DNA of 24,710 bases from a bacterium (GTDB taxonomy: Bacteria > Vulcanimicrobiota > Xenobia > Xenobiales > Xenobiaceae). Of the stretch, positions 1 through 9,028 are shown piece by piece. The notes beneath the pieces are model-generated. The model saw only the letters and a program-made list of their open reading frames with translations. It did not search any database and had not been told where the DNA came from. The stretch spans positions 1-24,710 of the forward strand of contig JALHDH010000044.1 of the NCBI GenBank assembly GCA_022839105.1, read 5' to 3'. Position 1 is the stretch's first letter. Every line of letters begins with the position of its first letter. The position numbers and the translations under genes were made by a program.

Positions 1-876
1 CGTCGCCTGGAGGACGCGGTCGAGGCCGCCCGGGTCCTGGCCAGTCGCTTCCCTGTCACATGGAATCTTCGTTCGGGCACCGCCCCGGGGGAGGAGGAGA
101 CCCTGGAGGAGTTCCGTCAGCAGGCCGGCCTGCAGGGCTTCGAAGCGACCTGCGAGGATCTGGCCTGGGCCTTCGAGCAGGCCGAGTCCAGCCGGACCGC
201 CCCGGAAGGAGTCCAGACATCCGCAGCGCCTTCGTCGGCCCCCACCACGGAGCCTTCGTCGGGCGCGAACGCCGAGACCGCCGCCCCCTCCTCCACCATC
301 CGCCTGCGCCTGGTCCTGCCGGAATCCCTGGATCAGTTGCTGCGGGCTGCGGAGGCCCGGTTGCGAGGGGACGCCGGCGAGGCGCTCTCGCCCGAGGAGT
401 GCCTGTACATCCTGTGCCTGGTCTTCCTGCGCCAGGCAGGTTCCGAGGATTCAGGCCAGAGTCGGGTGCGCCGTCAGGCCCTGGAGCGGGCCGGCTACCG
501 CTGCGAGGTTCCGGGCTGCGTCTGCCGGACCAACCTGCACGTCCACCACATCCAGCGGCGCTCCCGGCGCTCCCAGGGCGGGTCGGACGAGCTTCCGAAC
601 CTGGCCGTGGTGTGTGCCGCCCACCACCTGCGCCACCTGCACGGCGGCATGATGCGGGTGGAGGGCGAGGACCCGCGCACCCGCATCTGGGAGATCGGGC
701 TGGAGCAAGGCGAAGCCTGGAGGGTCTGGTGCGACGAGCGCCTTGTGGACGGGGAGGCGTTGGCCTGGGAGGGGGACGAGGCCGAGTCCCCCCCCGCCGA
801 AGACCGGGTCTGCGAGGCCACGCCCGAGTATCGGTGCGGGCCGGCCACCTCCGGCTCGGAGACATGCGCCGCCTGA
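1..876 (+). CDS. HNH endonuclease, 5'-truncated by window edge
   Basis: The reading frame is open from base 1 to a TGA at 874-876, so the N-terminus lies outside the window (at least 291 residues here). The C-terminal part holds an HNH (McrA-like) nuclease fold. It shows the Cys pair of CEVPGC, then HVHHI, a GG.DE.PNL stretch with the conserved Asn, VVCAAHH, and a final His in HLHGG. These give the zinc-binding cysteines and the His-Asn-His metal/catalytic set. Before the HNH domain are a Ser/Thr/Pro/Ala-rich linker (about residues 65-100) and a helical segment (IRLRLVLPESLDQLLRAAEA). This layout is common in the stand-alone HNH proteins of GC-rich genomes, whose substrates are mostly unknown. 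An internal ATG at 337 would leave only 179 residues, and I prefer the longer frame. Which DNA it cuts, and whether it belongs to a defence or mobile element, cannot be told from here. Confidence 0.85.
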   Translation, partial: RRLEDAVEAARVLASRFPVTWNLRSGTAPGEEETLEEFRQQAGLQGFEATCEDLAWAFEQAESSRTAPEGVQTSAAPSSAPTTEPSSGANAETAAPSSTIRLRLVLPESLDQLLRAAEARLRGDAGEALSPEECLYILCLVFLRQAGSEDSGQSRVRRQALERAGYRCEVPGCVCRTNLHVHHIQRRSRRSQGGSDELPNLAVVCAAHHLRHLHGGMMRVEGEDPRTRIWEIGLEQGEAWRVWCDERLVDGEALAWEGDEAESPPAEDRVCEATPEYRCGPATSGSETCAA

Positions 877-1105
877 AAACCCGCCCTCGGGGATGGGCTC
901 GCGGACCTTGGGTTTCAGGGATGCAATCGTGGTCTGGGGCCTCCGGGACGAGGGCGATGTTGGCAGCCTCTTCGAGATCGGAGCCCTCAACCTGGCGCTT
1001 CAGGCGAATCCTGTCGAGCATAGATTCGCCGACGACAAGGATCAGCACCCACACCTGCCGCAGACCTTGCTGAAAGGCCTCCCAGGCCGCATAATCTTCC
1101 GACAC
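870..1105 (-). other. Gap between HNH and MFS genes; possible remnant of a minus-strand gene
   Basis: The 235 bases between the two plus-strand genes contain no convincing plus-strand gene. On the minus strand an ATG at 1105 opens a frame whose first 60 or so residues look protein-like (MSEDYAAWEAFQQGL, then a hydrophobic stretch and LDRIRLKRQVEGSDLEEAA). After about residue 75 it becomes an Arg/Pro-rich antisense shadow of the HNH gene, with no stop until base 56. If it was ever a gene, its 3' end has been lost. It could equally be chance composition. I recognise no family. Confidence 0.2.
872..919. terminator. Inverted repeat at the end of the HNH gene
   Basis: CCTGAAAACCC (872-882) pairs with GGGTTTCAGG (910-919), with one bulged base. 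GCCC/GGGC can pair inside it. The repeat starts on the stop codon of the HNH gene. No T-tract follows, so a role as terminator or mRNA-stabilising 3' hairpin is inferred from position only. Confidence 0.4.
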
Positions 1106-1111
1106 CAGAGC

Positions 1112-2308
1112 ATGAAATACGTCGTCCTGCTGGCCTCCCTCCTGATCCAGGTCTGTCTGGGCGGACTCTACGCCTGGAGCAGCCTGGTCCCCTCACTGCA
1201 GTCTTCATTCGGATACAGCATGGCCCAGTGCCAGCTCGTCTTCGGCGTCCTGATCGGGGTCTTCACGGTCTCGATGGTCCCTGCCGGCAGGCTGATGCAA
1301 CGCTGGGGACCCGCGAAGGTGGCCGGAATCGGAGGTCTGCTCTTCGGGACAGGCTATCTGCTGGCCTCGCTCTCCAACGGGTCGTTTCCGATCCTGTTCC
1401 TGGGCATCGCCGGGCTCGCGGGCGCCGGCACGGGCTTCGGTTATGTCTGCCCCCTGAGCACCTGCGTCCGCTGGTTCCCGAATCACCGGGGCGCCGTCAC
1501 CGGCCTGGCCGTGGCCGGTTTCGGCCTGGGCGCAGTGCTCCTGTCCGGACTCGTCCACCTGCTCTTCGAGCAAGGACTCGACGTGCTTTCGGTCCTGCGC
1601 TGGACCGGGGTGACCTACGGAGCGCTGATCGTGGTCGCGGCCGGCGCGCTCCGGAACCCCGACTCGACCTCCTCCGGCCAGGCCGCGCCAGGTCCCGAAC
1701 CCGTCGCCCTGACCCGCGATCCCTTCTTTGCCGCCCTGGTCCTGGGCATGTTCTGCGGGACGTTCGCGGGGCTTCTGGTGGTCGGGAACCTCAAACCGCT
1801 GACCCTCTCGCTGGGAGGGTCCTATCTGCAGGCCATGCTGTCGATCAGCGCCTTCGCCCTGGGCAACGCCGCGGGTCGGGTCACCTGGGGCTGGCTGAGC
1901 GACGGCCTGGGCCAGAGGGGCATCCCGCTCTCGCTGGCCTGCCTGGCGGCCTCCCTTGCCCTGCTGGGCCTGGCCGGATGGTGGACTCCCGGCCTGGTGG
2001 CGGCGACGTTCCTGGTGGGATTCAACTTCGGGGCCTGCTTCGTCGTCTACGCCGCCCAGGTGGCTTCACGCTTCGGGGCCGAAGGCATCGGGACCGTGTA
2101 TCTCCTGGTCTTCCTGGCCTACGGTGCCGCCGGGGTCCTGGGTCCGCTGGCCGGCGGATGGATCTATGATGCGACCTCCACCTACTCCAGCGCCCTGGGG
2201 ATCAGCCTGGCCGTGGTCCTGGCCGGCCTGGGCGGAGGCACCTGGCTGCTGGCCCGGGCGGTCCGGGAAGAGCGCCTCCAGACGATTCCCGAAGATGCCG
2301 AATCCTGA
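1112..2308 (+). CDS. Major facilitator superfamily transporter, OFA (oxalate/formate antiporter-like) family
   Basis: A polytopic membrane protein of 398 residues, typical MFS length, with about 12 hydrophobic segments and a charged central loop near residues 190-210. The N-terminal sequence, with LIQVCLGGLYAWSSLVPSL in the first helix, is the hallmark of the OFA branch of MFS. That branch includes the oxalate:formate antiporter and other carboxylate carriers. The loop between helices 2 and 3 carries the MFS-type GRLMQRWGP signature, and GRVTWGWLSDGLGQR in the second half is its repeat. I chose ATG 1112 because the first helix begins immediately after it. The frame stays open further upstream, but that part does not read as protein, and the SD site is weak. 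The gene stands alone and converges on the ABC exporter genes. A carboxylate substrate is plausible given the organic-acid chemistry in the window, but the family is broad and the substrate is not determined. Confidence 0.85.
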   Translation: MKYVVLLASLLIQVCLGGLYAWSSLVPSLQSSFGYSMAQCQLVFGVLIGVFTVSMVPAGRLMQRWGPAKVAGIGGLLFGTGYLLASLSNGSFPILFLGIAGLAGAGTGFGYVCPLSTCVRWFPNHRGAVTGLAVAGFGLGAVLLSGLVHLLFEQGLDVLSVLRWTGVTYGALIVVAAGALRNPDSTSSGQAAPGPEPVALTRDPFFAALVLGMFCGTFAGLLVVGNLKPLTLSLGGSYLQAMLSISAFALGNAAGRVTWGWLSDGLGQRGIPLSLACLAASLALLGLAGWWTPGLVAATFLVGFNFGACFVVYAAQVASRFGAEGIGTVYLLVFLAYGAAGVLGPLAGGWIYDATSTYSSALGISLAVVLAGLGGGTWLLARAVREERLQTIPEDAES

Positions 2309-2323
2309 GGAAGAAACCGGGAA

Positions 2324-2357
2324 GGACTCGGGGGCGGGAGGCCGCAAGGCCGAGTCC
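2324..2357. terminator. GC-rich hairpin between convergent genes
   Basis: GGACTCGG (2324-2331) is the perfect reverse complement of CCGAGTCC (2350-2357). A second GGCC-GCAA-GGCC tetraloop hairpin sits at the top of the loop. It lies in the 74-base gap between the stop of the MFS gene and the stop of the ABC permease gene, where a bidirectional terminator is expected. There is no T-run, so it is not a classic intrinsic terminator. Confidence 0.5.
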
Positions 2358-2382
2358 GGAACTCCCCTCCACCCCGCCCCCC

Positions 2383-3516
2383 CTAATCCAGTCGCTTCTT
2401 GAAGCGCAGCATGGCGATCCCCAGGATGACGGTCATCAACGTCACCATCGGCACCACCCAGCGCCACAGGGCCACCAGCCCCACCCCCTTCAGGACGATG
2501 CCGCGCATGATCTCCAGGTAGTAGGTCAGGGGAATCACCAGCGTCAGGATCTGCACCCACTCGGGCATCCCCGCCCTGGGGAACATGAACCCCGAAAGCA
2601 GGATGGTCGGAAGGAAGAGGAAGAAGGCCATCTGCATGGCCTGCTGCTGGGTGCGGGCTATCGTCGAGATCACCAGGCCCAGGCCCAGATAGCACCCGAT
2701 GTAGACCAGCGTCAGGGCGTACATCAACACCAGGCTCCCCCGCACCGGCACGTGGAACCCGTACATGCCCACCAGCAGGGCGATGGTCATCTGGGTATAG
2801 CCCATCAGGACGTAGGGGACGATCTTGCCGATCATCAGCTCCCAGGTCTTGATCGGAGTGGTGATCAACTGCTCGAGGGTGCCGGTCTCGCGCTCCTTCA
2901 CGATGGCCATGGCCGTGATCATCATCATGGTCATGGCCAGGATCACCCCGATCAGGCCCGGCACGATGTAGTTCGCGGTCAGGAGATCGGGATTGAACCA
3001 TCCCCGCACGTCGATCTGCACGGGCATCGCGGAGGGGGCCAAGGGAGTCCCCGGCCGCAGGTGCCGGCTCAAGAGTTGGATCCCCAGGACATTGGCGATG
3101 CCGGCGCTGTTGGAGAGGGTCGAGGAGGCGGTGATGGGGTCGGAAGCGTCCACCAGGACCTGGGCCCGGGCTGCCCGTCCGGCGCGGACGTTCCGGGCAT
3201 AGTCCGGGTCGATCACCAGGCCCACCTTCAAGAAGCCCGAGTCGATCAGTTCGGAAATCTCCCGGGTATCCCGCGGCCAGGCCACCACATCGAAGTAGTC
3301 CGAGTTGGTGAAGGCCTGGATCAACCGTCGGCTCTCGGCCGATTGAGAGTAGTCCAGGACCGCCATCGGCACGTGCTTGACGTCGGTGTTGATGGCCAGG
3401 CCGAAGACCACCAGTTGCACGAACGGCAACAGGAGCATCATCGCCAGGGTCAACCGGTCCCGGCGCATCTGCACGAATTCCTTGCGGATGATGGCCAGCA
3501 GGCGATGCGAGATCAT
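2383..3516 (-). CDS. ABC-2 type transporter permease (YbhS/YhhJ-like)
   Basis: A 377-residue membrane protein of the ABC-2 exporter class. An N-terminal cytoplasmic stretch (ISHRLLAIIRKEFVQMRRD) precedes the first membrane helix at about 22-42. A large extracytoplasmic domain covers about 45-180 and is followed by five hydrophobic helices. The ABC-2 coupling region contains MAIVKERETGTLEQLITTPI, the usual contact with the ATPase. The C-terminus ends in Lys/Arg-rich FKKRLD. I chose ATG 3516 because it overlaps the stop of the upstream ATPase gene as ATGA and begins just before the conserved KEF motif. Upstream sequence in frame is antisense-like. Systems of the E. coli YbhGFSR or YhiI-RbbA-YhhJ type usually have two permeases or a fused ATPase. 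Here only one permease follows before the MFS gene, so it would have to act as a homodimer. Likely role: inner-membrane part of a drug or other hydrophobic-compound exporter. Confidence 0.88.
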   Translation of the reverse strand: MISHRLLAIIRKEFVQMRRDRLTLAMMLLLPFVQLVVFGLAINTDVKHVPMAVLDYSQSAESRRLIQAFTNSDYFDVVAWPRDTREISELIDSGFLKVGLVIDPDYARNVRAGRAARAQVLVDASDPITASSTLSNSAGIANVLGIQLLSRHLRPGTPLAPSAMPVQIDVRGWFNPDLLTANYIVPGLIGVILAMTMMMITAMAIVKERETGTLEQLITTPIKTWELMIGKIVPYVLMGYTQMTIALLVGMYGFHVPVRGSLVLMYALTLVYIGCYLGLGLVISTIARTQQQAMQMAFFLFLPTILLSGFMFPRAGMPEWVQILTLVIPLTYYLEIMRGIVLKGVGLVALWRWVVPMVTLMTVILGIAMLRFKKRLD

Positions 3517-4445
3517 GGCCTCCCCCGCTTCCTCGAGAGGGCCACGAAGACATCCTCCAGGGTCGGCTCGACCGGCTCGGGGGGCGTGCAGGACAGCCCC
3601 GAGGCGGCCAGGGTCACTGAGGGGGCGGCCGGGTCGAAGCCGGGTTCGAGCAGATAGCGCACCATCTCTCCCGAGGGAAAGGCTCCCGCCACTCCGGGGA
3701 CCTTCGAGAGCAGCGCGGCCACCTCGGCGCGGGTCGGGGTCCGCACCTGCCACATCTCTCCGGGAAGATGACGGCTCTTGAGGTCTCCAGGAGACCCCTG
3801 GGCCATGATCCGACCGTGGTGGATGAAGCAGATGTCGTGGCAGCGCTCGACCTCATCCATGTAGTGGCTGGTGACCATGACCGTCCGTCCCGAGGCCGAC
3901 AATTCGGCGATCCGCTCCCAGAAGTAGCGTCGCAGGGCAGGATCCACCGCTCCGGTCGGCTCGTCCAGGAAGACGATCTCGGGATCGTGCAGGAGGCTGG
4001 TGGCCAGGGCCAGTCTCTGGCGGATCCCTCCGGGAAGACCTCGAGCCATCCGACCCTCGAAGCCCTCCAGGCGGGTCATCCCCACCAGTTCTCGGACCCT
4101 GTGGTCCAAGGTCGCTCCGGAAAGGCCGAAGACCCCGCCGAAGAAGTGCAGGTTCTCCAGGACGGTCAGGTCCTCATACAGGCTGAAGCGCTGGGACATG
4201 TAGCCGACCCGGGCGCGGATCTCCTCAGAGCAGGTGCGGATGTCGAAGCCCAGGACGCGACCCTCTCCCGAAGAGACCGGCAGGATTCCCAGCAGCATCC
4301 GGATGGTGGTCGACTTGCCCGCCCCGTTGGGACCCAGGAACCCGAAGATGGCGCCCCGAGGAATCTGGAAGCTGACGCGGTCCACCGCCACGAAGCTGCC
4401 GAAGCGGCGGGTCAGATCGCGCACGTCCACCACCAGGTCGCTCAC
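3513..4445 (-). CDS. ABC transporter ATP-binding protein, second half of a YbhF/RbbA-like pair
   Basis: A 310-residue cytoplasmic ATPase. Walker A GPNGAGKST is at residues 38-46, the Q-loop Gln at 85, Walker B plus catalytic Glu in FLDEPTGAVDP near 159-169, and the H-loop His194 in VTSHYMDE. The signature motif is LPGG (137-140) instead of LSGG. Length and C-terminal regulatory tail fit single-domain exporter ATPases. The GTG start at 4445 overlaps the stop of the preceding ATPase gene as GTGA, indicating translational coupling, and the ATP-fold begins directly after it. The stop overlaps the permease start. It corresponds to the C-terminal half of the fused double ATPases YbhF/RbbA, where the same signature position is also altered. 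Expected to pair with the ATPase at 4442-5362 and to energise the permease at 2383-3516. Confidence 0.9.
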   Translation of the reverse strand: MSDLVVDVRDLTRRFGSFVAVDRVSFQIPRGAIFGFLGPNGAGKSTTIRMLLGILPVSSGEGRVLGFDIRTCSEEIRARVGYMSQRFSLYEDLTVLENLHFFGGVFGLSGATLDHRVRELVGMTRLEGFEGRMARGLPGGIRQRLALATSLLHDPEIVFLDEPTGAVDPALRRYFWERIAELSASGRTVMVTSHYMDEVERCHDICFIHHGRIMAQGSPGDLKSRHLPGEMWQVRTPTRAEVAALLSKVPGVAGAFPSGEMVRYLLEPGFDPAAPSVTLAASGLSCTPPEPVEPTLEDVFVALSRKRGRP

Positions 4446-5362
4446 GCGGTCAACCTCAAGAAGACATCCTCGATCGAGAAGGGGACCCGGCGCAGGCGCC
4501 GGACCTGGAGGCCCGAGCGTTCCAGGCCCTGTTCCAGGGCCCCTCGGAGTTCGGCGGTGTCCGCTGAGGCGAAAAGATGCAGGCGGTCCCCGAAGAGCTG
4601 GACATCGTGGAGCCCCGGGGTCCCTTCCAGGCAGCGGGCCGCCTGGAACGGCTGCTCGCAAACCAGTTCCAGAACCACCCCCGAAACCGAGGCGCGAATC
4701 TCCTCCGGCGTCCCTTCCCTCAGCAGAAGCCCCTCGCTCAGCAGGGCCACCCGGTCGAATTGCTCGGCCTCGTCCATGTAGGGGGTCGAGGCCAGGACCG
4801 TCAGCCCGCCCCGTTGCAGCTCGAAGACCAGGGTCCAGAACTCCCGACGCGAGACCGGGTCGACCCCCACGGTCGGCTCATCCATCAAGAGCAGGCTGGG
4901 GCGATGGACCAGATTGCACAGCAGCGCCAGCTTCTGCTTCATGCCCCCCGAGAGGTCCGCCGCCATCCTGTCCCGGAAGGGGGCCAGGCCGATCATCTCC
5001 AGGAGTTCCTGTTTCGTGCGGCGACCCTCGGAGTCGGGGGGATAGAGGTCGGCATAGAAGTCCATGTTCTCCTGCACGGTCAGATCGCCGTACAGGCTGA
5101 AGCGCTGTGGGAGGTAGCCGATATGGTGGCGGACCTCGGCCAACCCGTCGGGGACCGGGCGCCCCAGGACCCGGGCCTCCTCGGCTTCAAACGAGAGCAC
5201 GCCCGCCAGCACCTTCAGAAGGGTGGTCTTGCCGGCTCCGTCGGGCCCCACCACCCCGTAGACCTGGCCGGCCTGAACCGAAAGGTCCAGCCCCCGCAGT
5301 GCCTCGACGCCTCCTGCGTAGCGCTTGCGAAGGTTGCGGACCCGGATGGCCTCATCGCCCAT
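4442..5362 (-). CDS. ABC transporter ATP-binding protein, first half of a YbhF/RbbA-like pair
   Basis: A 306-residue ATPase. Walker A is GPDGAGKTT (39-47), with the Asp variant seen in the N-terminal half of YbhF/RbbA. The Q-loop Gln is at 86, a canonical LSGG signature at 137-140, and Walker B with catalytic Glu in LMDEPTVGVDP near 160-169. The H-loop position is Pro194 (STPYMDEAE) where a His is normal. Its signature motif is intact, so it is the mirror image of its partner gene. ATG 5362 was chosen because GDEAIRVRNLRKRY follows at once. This start lies inside the last codons of the HlyD gene (11-base overlap), with a GGAG about 10 bases upstream. The longer frame to 5401 would only add antisense-like residues. 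Likely a subunit of the exporter formed with the neighbouring adaptor and permease. Confidence 0.9.
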   Translation of the reverse strand: MGDEAIRVRNLRKRYAGGVEALRGLDLSVQAGQVYGVVGPDGAGKTTLLKVLAGVLSFEAEEARVLGRPVPDGLAEVRHHIGYLPQRFSLYGDLTVQENMDFYADLYPPDSEGRRTKQELLEMIGLAPFRDRMAADLSGGMKQKLALLCNLVHRPSLLLMDEPTVGVDPVSRREFWTLVFELQRGGLTVLASTPYMDEAEQFDRVALLSEGLLLREGTPEEIRASVSGVVLELVCEQPFQAARCLEGTPGLHDVQLFGDRLHLFASADTAELRGALEQGLERSGLQVRRLRRVPFSIEDVFLRLTA

Positions 5363-6671
5363 CGGGGATCTGCTCCGAGGAGGTCGCGCGGCGCAGGGCA
5401 TCCGCGGGCATCCCGGGCTTCAGGATCCCCTTCGAGTCCGGCACGGTGATCTTGACGCGATAGACCAGGTTCACCCTCTGGGTCTGGGTCTGGATGGTCT
5501 TGGGGGTGTATTCCGCCTTCTCGTAGATCCTGGTGACCCGACCCGAGAAGACCTTGCCGGGCGCCGAGTCCACCGTGACCTCGAATTCGTCGCCCACCTG
5601 CACCCGACCGATCTCGGGCTCGGGAACGAAGACCTCCACCCAGGGCATCTGCAGGTCCGCCAGGGTCAGGACGGGCTGCCCGGGCTGGACCATCTCGCCC
5701 ACCTCGAAGTTCCGGGTCAGCACCAGCCCCTCGGCCGGCGCCAGCAGCCGGGTCTTGCCCAGGTTCAGCTCGGCCTGTTCCACCGCCGAGCGGGCCTCCC
5801 GGAGGCGGCGACGGGCGGCCTGGATCTCCTCGACCCGAGGGCCCTCCTCCACCAGCTTCAAGTGGCTGCGGGCCGCCTCGACCTCGGCCTGGGCGGCGCG
5901 GACCACCTCGCTGCGGGTCCCCCGGGCCATCTCCCGATAGCGGGCGTCCCGGGCCAGATACTCCTGATGGGCAGCCTCCACCTCTTCGGGAAGATAGCCC
6001 CGGGAAAGCTTCTGCAAGGTCGCCAGGGCAGAATCGTAGTGTCCCTGGGCCTGAGCCAGGCGATTGTCGAACTCCTCCCGGGTGCGCCGGGGGACGGCTC
6101 CCTCTCGGGCCAGATCCTGGTAGCGGCGGGCATCGGCCCGGGCCTGCTCCAGGGCGGAGCGCGCCGCCTCGACTGCCGCCTGGGCGGCCTGGACATCCTC
6201 GACCCGGAACCCTTGCTGGCGCACCTTCCAGGACTCTCGTGCCGCCTCGCTCTGGGCCCGAGCCTGGTCAAGCTCTTCAGAGGTGGCCCCGTTGCTCAGA
6301 CGCTCGAGTTCAGCCTGGGCCCGCTCCAGTCGGGCCCGGGCCGCGCGGATCTCTTCGGGCCGACTGCCCGCCTCCAGGGCCGCCAGTTGGGCCGCGGCCA
6401 CACCTTCCCGGGCCCGGGCCGCCTCCAGGGCGACCTGGAAATCGCCCTCGCGCAGGCCGGCCAAGGGGGCACCCGCCGCGACGACCCGCCCTTCCTCGAC
6501 GGCAAAGGACTCGATCCGGCCGGACACCTCGAAGGCCAGATCCCAGGTGGTGGTCTCGACCACGCCGGAATAGAAGTCCTGCCGGGGTTGAGAGCGCACC
6601 GACCCCAGATAGAGCAGCCCCAGCACCAGGGCCAGGCCTGCCAGGATGAAGAGCCCGCGCAGAGCCTTCAA
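5352..6671 (-). CDS. HlyD-family periplasmic adaptor (membrane fusion protein)
   Basis: 439 residues from a TTG start at 6671. One N-terminal membrane helix (FILAGLALVLGLLYLG) anchors the protein and is followed by the first half of a biotinyl-lipoyl-like domain (DLAFEVSGRIESFAVEEG). A very long Ala/Glu/Arg-rich coiled coil covers roughly residues 75-300. The second lipoyl half (LLAPAEGLVLTRNFEVGEMVQPGQPVL) and a beta-barrel domain ending near KPGMPADALRR complete it. This is the YbhG/YhiI type that links an inner-membrane ABC pump to an outer-membrane channel, so it implies a double-membrane cell. The TTG start was chosen because GGAGG lies six bases upstream and the membrane helix starts within ten residues. 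An in-frame GTG at 6770 would add 33 residues without an obvious SD site. The coil contains repeated RPEEI/RVEEI/RVEDV elements, suggesting several hairpin repeats. The gene heads the exporter operon. Confidence 0.88.
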   Translation of the reverse strand: MKALRGLFILAGLALVLGLLYLGSVRSQPRQDFYSGVVETTTWDLAFEVSGRIESFAVEEGRVVAAGAPLAGLREGDFQVALEAARAREGVAAAQLAALEAGSRPEEIRAARARLERAQAELERLSNGATSEELDQARAQSEAARESWKVRQQGFRVEDVQAAQAAVEAARSALEQARADARRYQDLAREGAVPRRTREEFDNRLAQAQGHYDSALATLQKLSRGYLPEEVEAAHQEYLARDARYREMARGTRSEVVRAAQAEVEAARSHLKLVEEGPRVEEIQAARRRLREARSAVEQAELNLGKTRLLAPAEGLVLTRNFEVGEMVQPGQPVLTLADLQMPWVEVFVPEPEIGRVQVGDEFEVTVDSAPGKVFSGRVTRIYEKAEYTPKTIQTQTQRVNLVYRVKITVPDSKGILKPGMPADALRRATSSEQIPDGR

Positions 6672-6789
6672 GATGGTCCTCCAAGAATCCGAGCCGGAAG
6701 CGGTCCGGGCAGTGCCGACAGACGGGCTGGGCGGATGGATCTCCTCCACCCGTACGACGCGTCCGGGCACGTCAGGTGTTCGCTCCCTG

Positions 6790-6806
6790 GGCGGGTTTTT
6801 CCCGCC
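6790..6806. terminator. Hairpin between fumC and the exporter operon
   Basis: GGCGGG (6790-6795) and CCCGCC (6801-6806) form a perfect six-pair stem with a five-base homopolymer loop. It sits about 30 bases past the fumC stop in the 165-base gap before the HlyD gene. There is no T-run after the stem on the minus strand. It may be an mRNA 3' stabiliser or weak terminator. I see no other gene or site in this gap. Confidence 0.4.
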
Positions 6807-6836
6807 GGAGGGCCGGGGCCGGGAAGGCGAGGCTCT

Positions 6837-8240
<1,404 letters not shown>

Positions 8241-8262
8241 CCGATCCTCCAGGGTTCCGGTC

Positions 8263-8478
8263 TCAGTGCTGCAGCATCCGCAGATAGCAGTGGGCGTTCC
8301 GGCGGAGGCGCAGGCTCATGGCCTCCACCCCTCGAGCGGACCGAAGGCGGACCGTCAAGGAGGGGGCGACGCCGGCCAGAGGACGGATGGCCTGCCAGAG
8401 CGAGGCCATCACGACCCGGTCCTCGGGCTCTTCGGTTGGAATCGGAAGGATCGGGGGAAACTGGGAATGATGCTTCAC
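8263..8478 (-). CDS. Small protein of unknown function (71 residues), paralog-like to 8752-8967
   Basis: GTG start at 8478 with the SD site GGAGGT ten bases upstream, and stop 22 bases before fumC. Codon use is GC-rich at third positions, like the neighbours. The predicted shape is a short strand, a helix (EDRVVMASLWQAIRPL), then two strands rich in Arg (SLTVRLRS; AMSLRLRRN). No signal peptide or membrane helix is present, and I recognise no family. The helix start (EDRVV) and overall order resemble the 71-residue product at 8752-8967 (RERVV). Both genes have the same decamer CCTGGAGGTC over the SD site and a phased repeat array upstream. Homology is weak and is inferred by eye. Confidence 0.6.
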   Translation of the reverse strand: MKHHSQFPPILPIPTEEPEDRVVMASLWQAIRPLAGVAPSLTVRLRSARGVEAMSLRLRRNAHCYLRMLQH

Positions 8479-8589
8479 GCCGGTACAGACCTCCAGGGAG
8501 ACCGTGACGAAGGGGACGTTGGAAGGCCGGACGCCTCAGGGCCGAGAGCCTCTCGAGGTGGAGCCTGGGAAGTGGGTTCCCCTGGGTTC

Positions 8590-8644
8590 CTGTGAATCCC
8601 TTGTGGAGGGCCTGTGAGTTTCCAGGCCCTGACCTGTGGATTTC
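8590..8644. repeat. Array A: phased 11-bp DnaA-box-like repeats
   Basis: On the + strand four 11-mers follow in register: CTGTGAATCCC (8590), TTGTGGAGGGC (8601), CTGTGAGTTTC (8612), one degenerate unit (8623), and CTGTGGATTTC (8634). Spacing is 11, 11 and 22 bases, one helical turn each. Read on the minus strand the cores are ATCCACA, CTCCACA, ACTCACA and ATTCACA. Two of these equal the 7-base core of the DnaA box TTWTNCACA. The array lies about 110 bases upstream of the gene at 8263-8478. Role unknown: DnaA binding or a private operator are both open. Confidence 0.6.
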
Positions 8645-8751
8645 CTGGGGAACCGGAGGGGATGGGCTGGGGAGAAATCGGCCTTCCTGAAGCGCCACGG
8701 GAACCCGCGTGTTTCCCGGTGGCCTGGGCGAAGGTCAGGCCGGCGAAGGGG

Positions 8752-8967
8752 CTAGCCGGTCTCGTGAATCCGGTCCATCCGGACCGTCACCCGCAGACGC
8801 CGCTGGGGAAACCCGCATGCCACCGTCCGATTCCGAGCCTTGGGACGGGGAGAGGCCAGAGCAGAGAAGGAGTCCGCCAGGAGGTGGACGACCCGCTCGC
8901 GGGTCCCGGGCACCGCCAGGAGAAAATCATGGGACAGGGGCGGCATGTCACAGAACTGGTCTTCCAC
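8752..8967 (-). CDS. Small protein of unknown function (71 residues), paralog-like to 8263-8478
   Basis: GTG start at 8967 with GGAGGT about seven bases upstream. A later ATG (8946) has no such site, and a frame reaching back to 9111 would begin inside the repeat array, so both are less likely. The stop is TAG at 8752. The predicted order is strand (HDFLLAVPG), helix (TRERVVHLLADSFSAL), then two strands (RTVACGF; LRVTVRMDRI). It contains two cysteines and no signal peptide. Third-position GC is high, which supports coding. I recognise no family. Equal length, the same order of elements, the shared RVV at the start of the helix and the same SD decamer point to an old duplication with the gene at 8263-8478. 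A small DNA- or partner-binding protein is possible, but no motif proves it. Confidence 0.55.
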   Translation of the reverse strand: MEDQFCDMPPLSHDFLLAVPGTRERVVHLLADSFSALASPRPKARNRTVACGFPQRRLRVTVRMDRIHETG

Positions 8968-9028
8968 GATGGGACCTCCAGGGCTCGGTCGGTTGCGCCC
9001 CCTCTTCCCTGCCCCGTCCTGGCAATCC

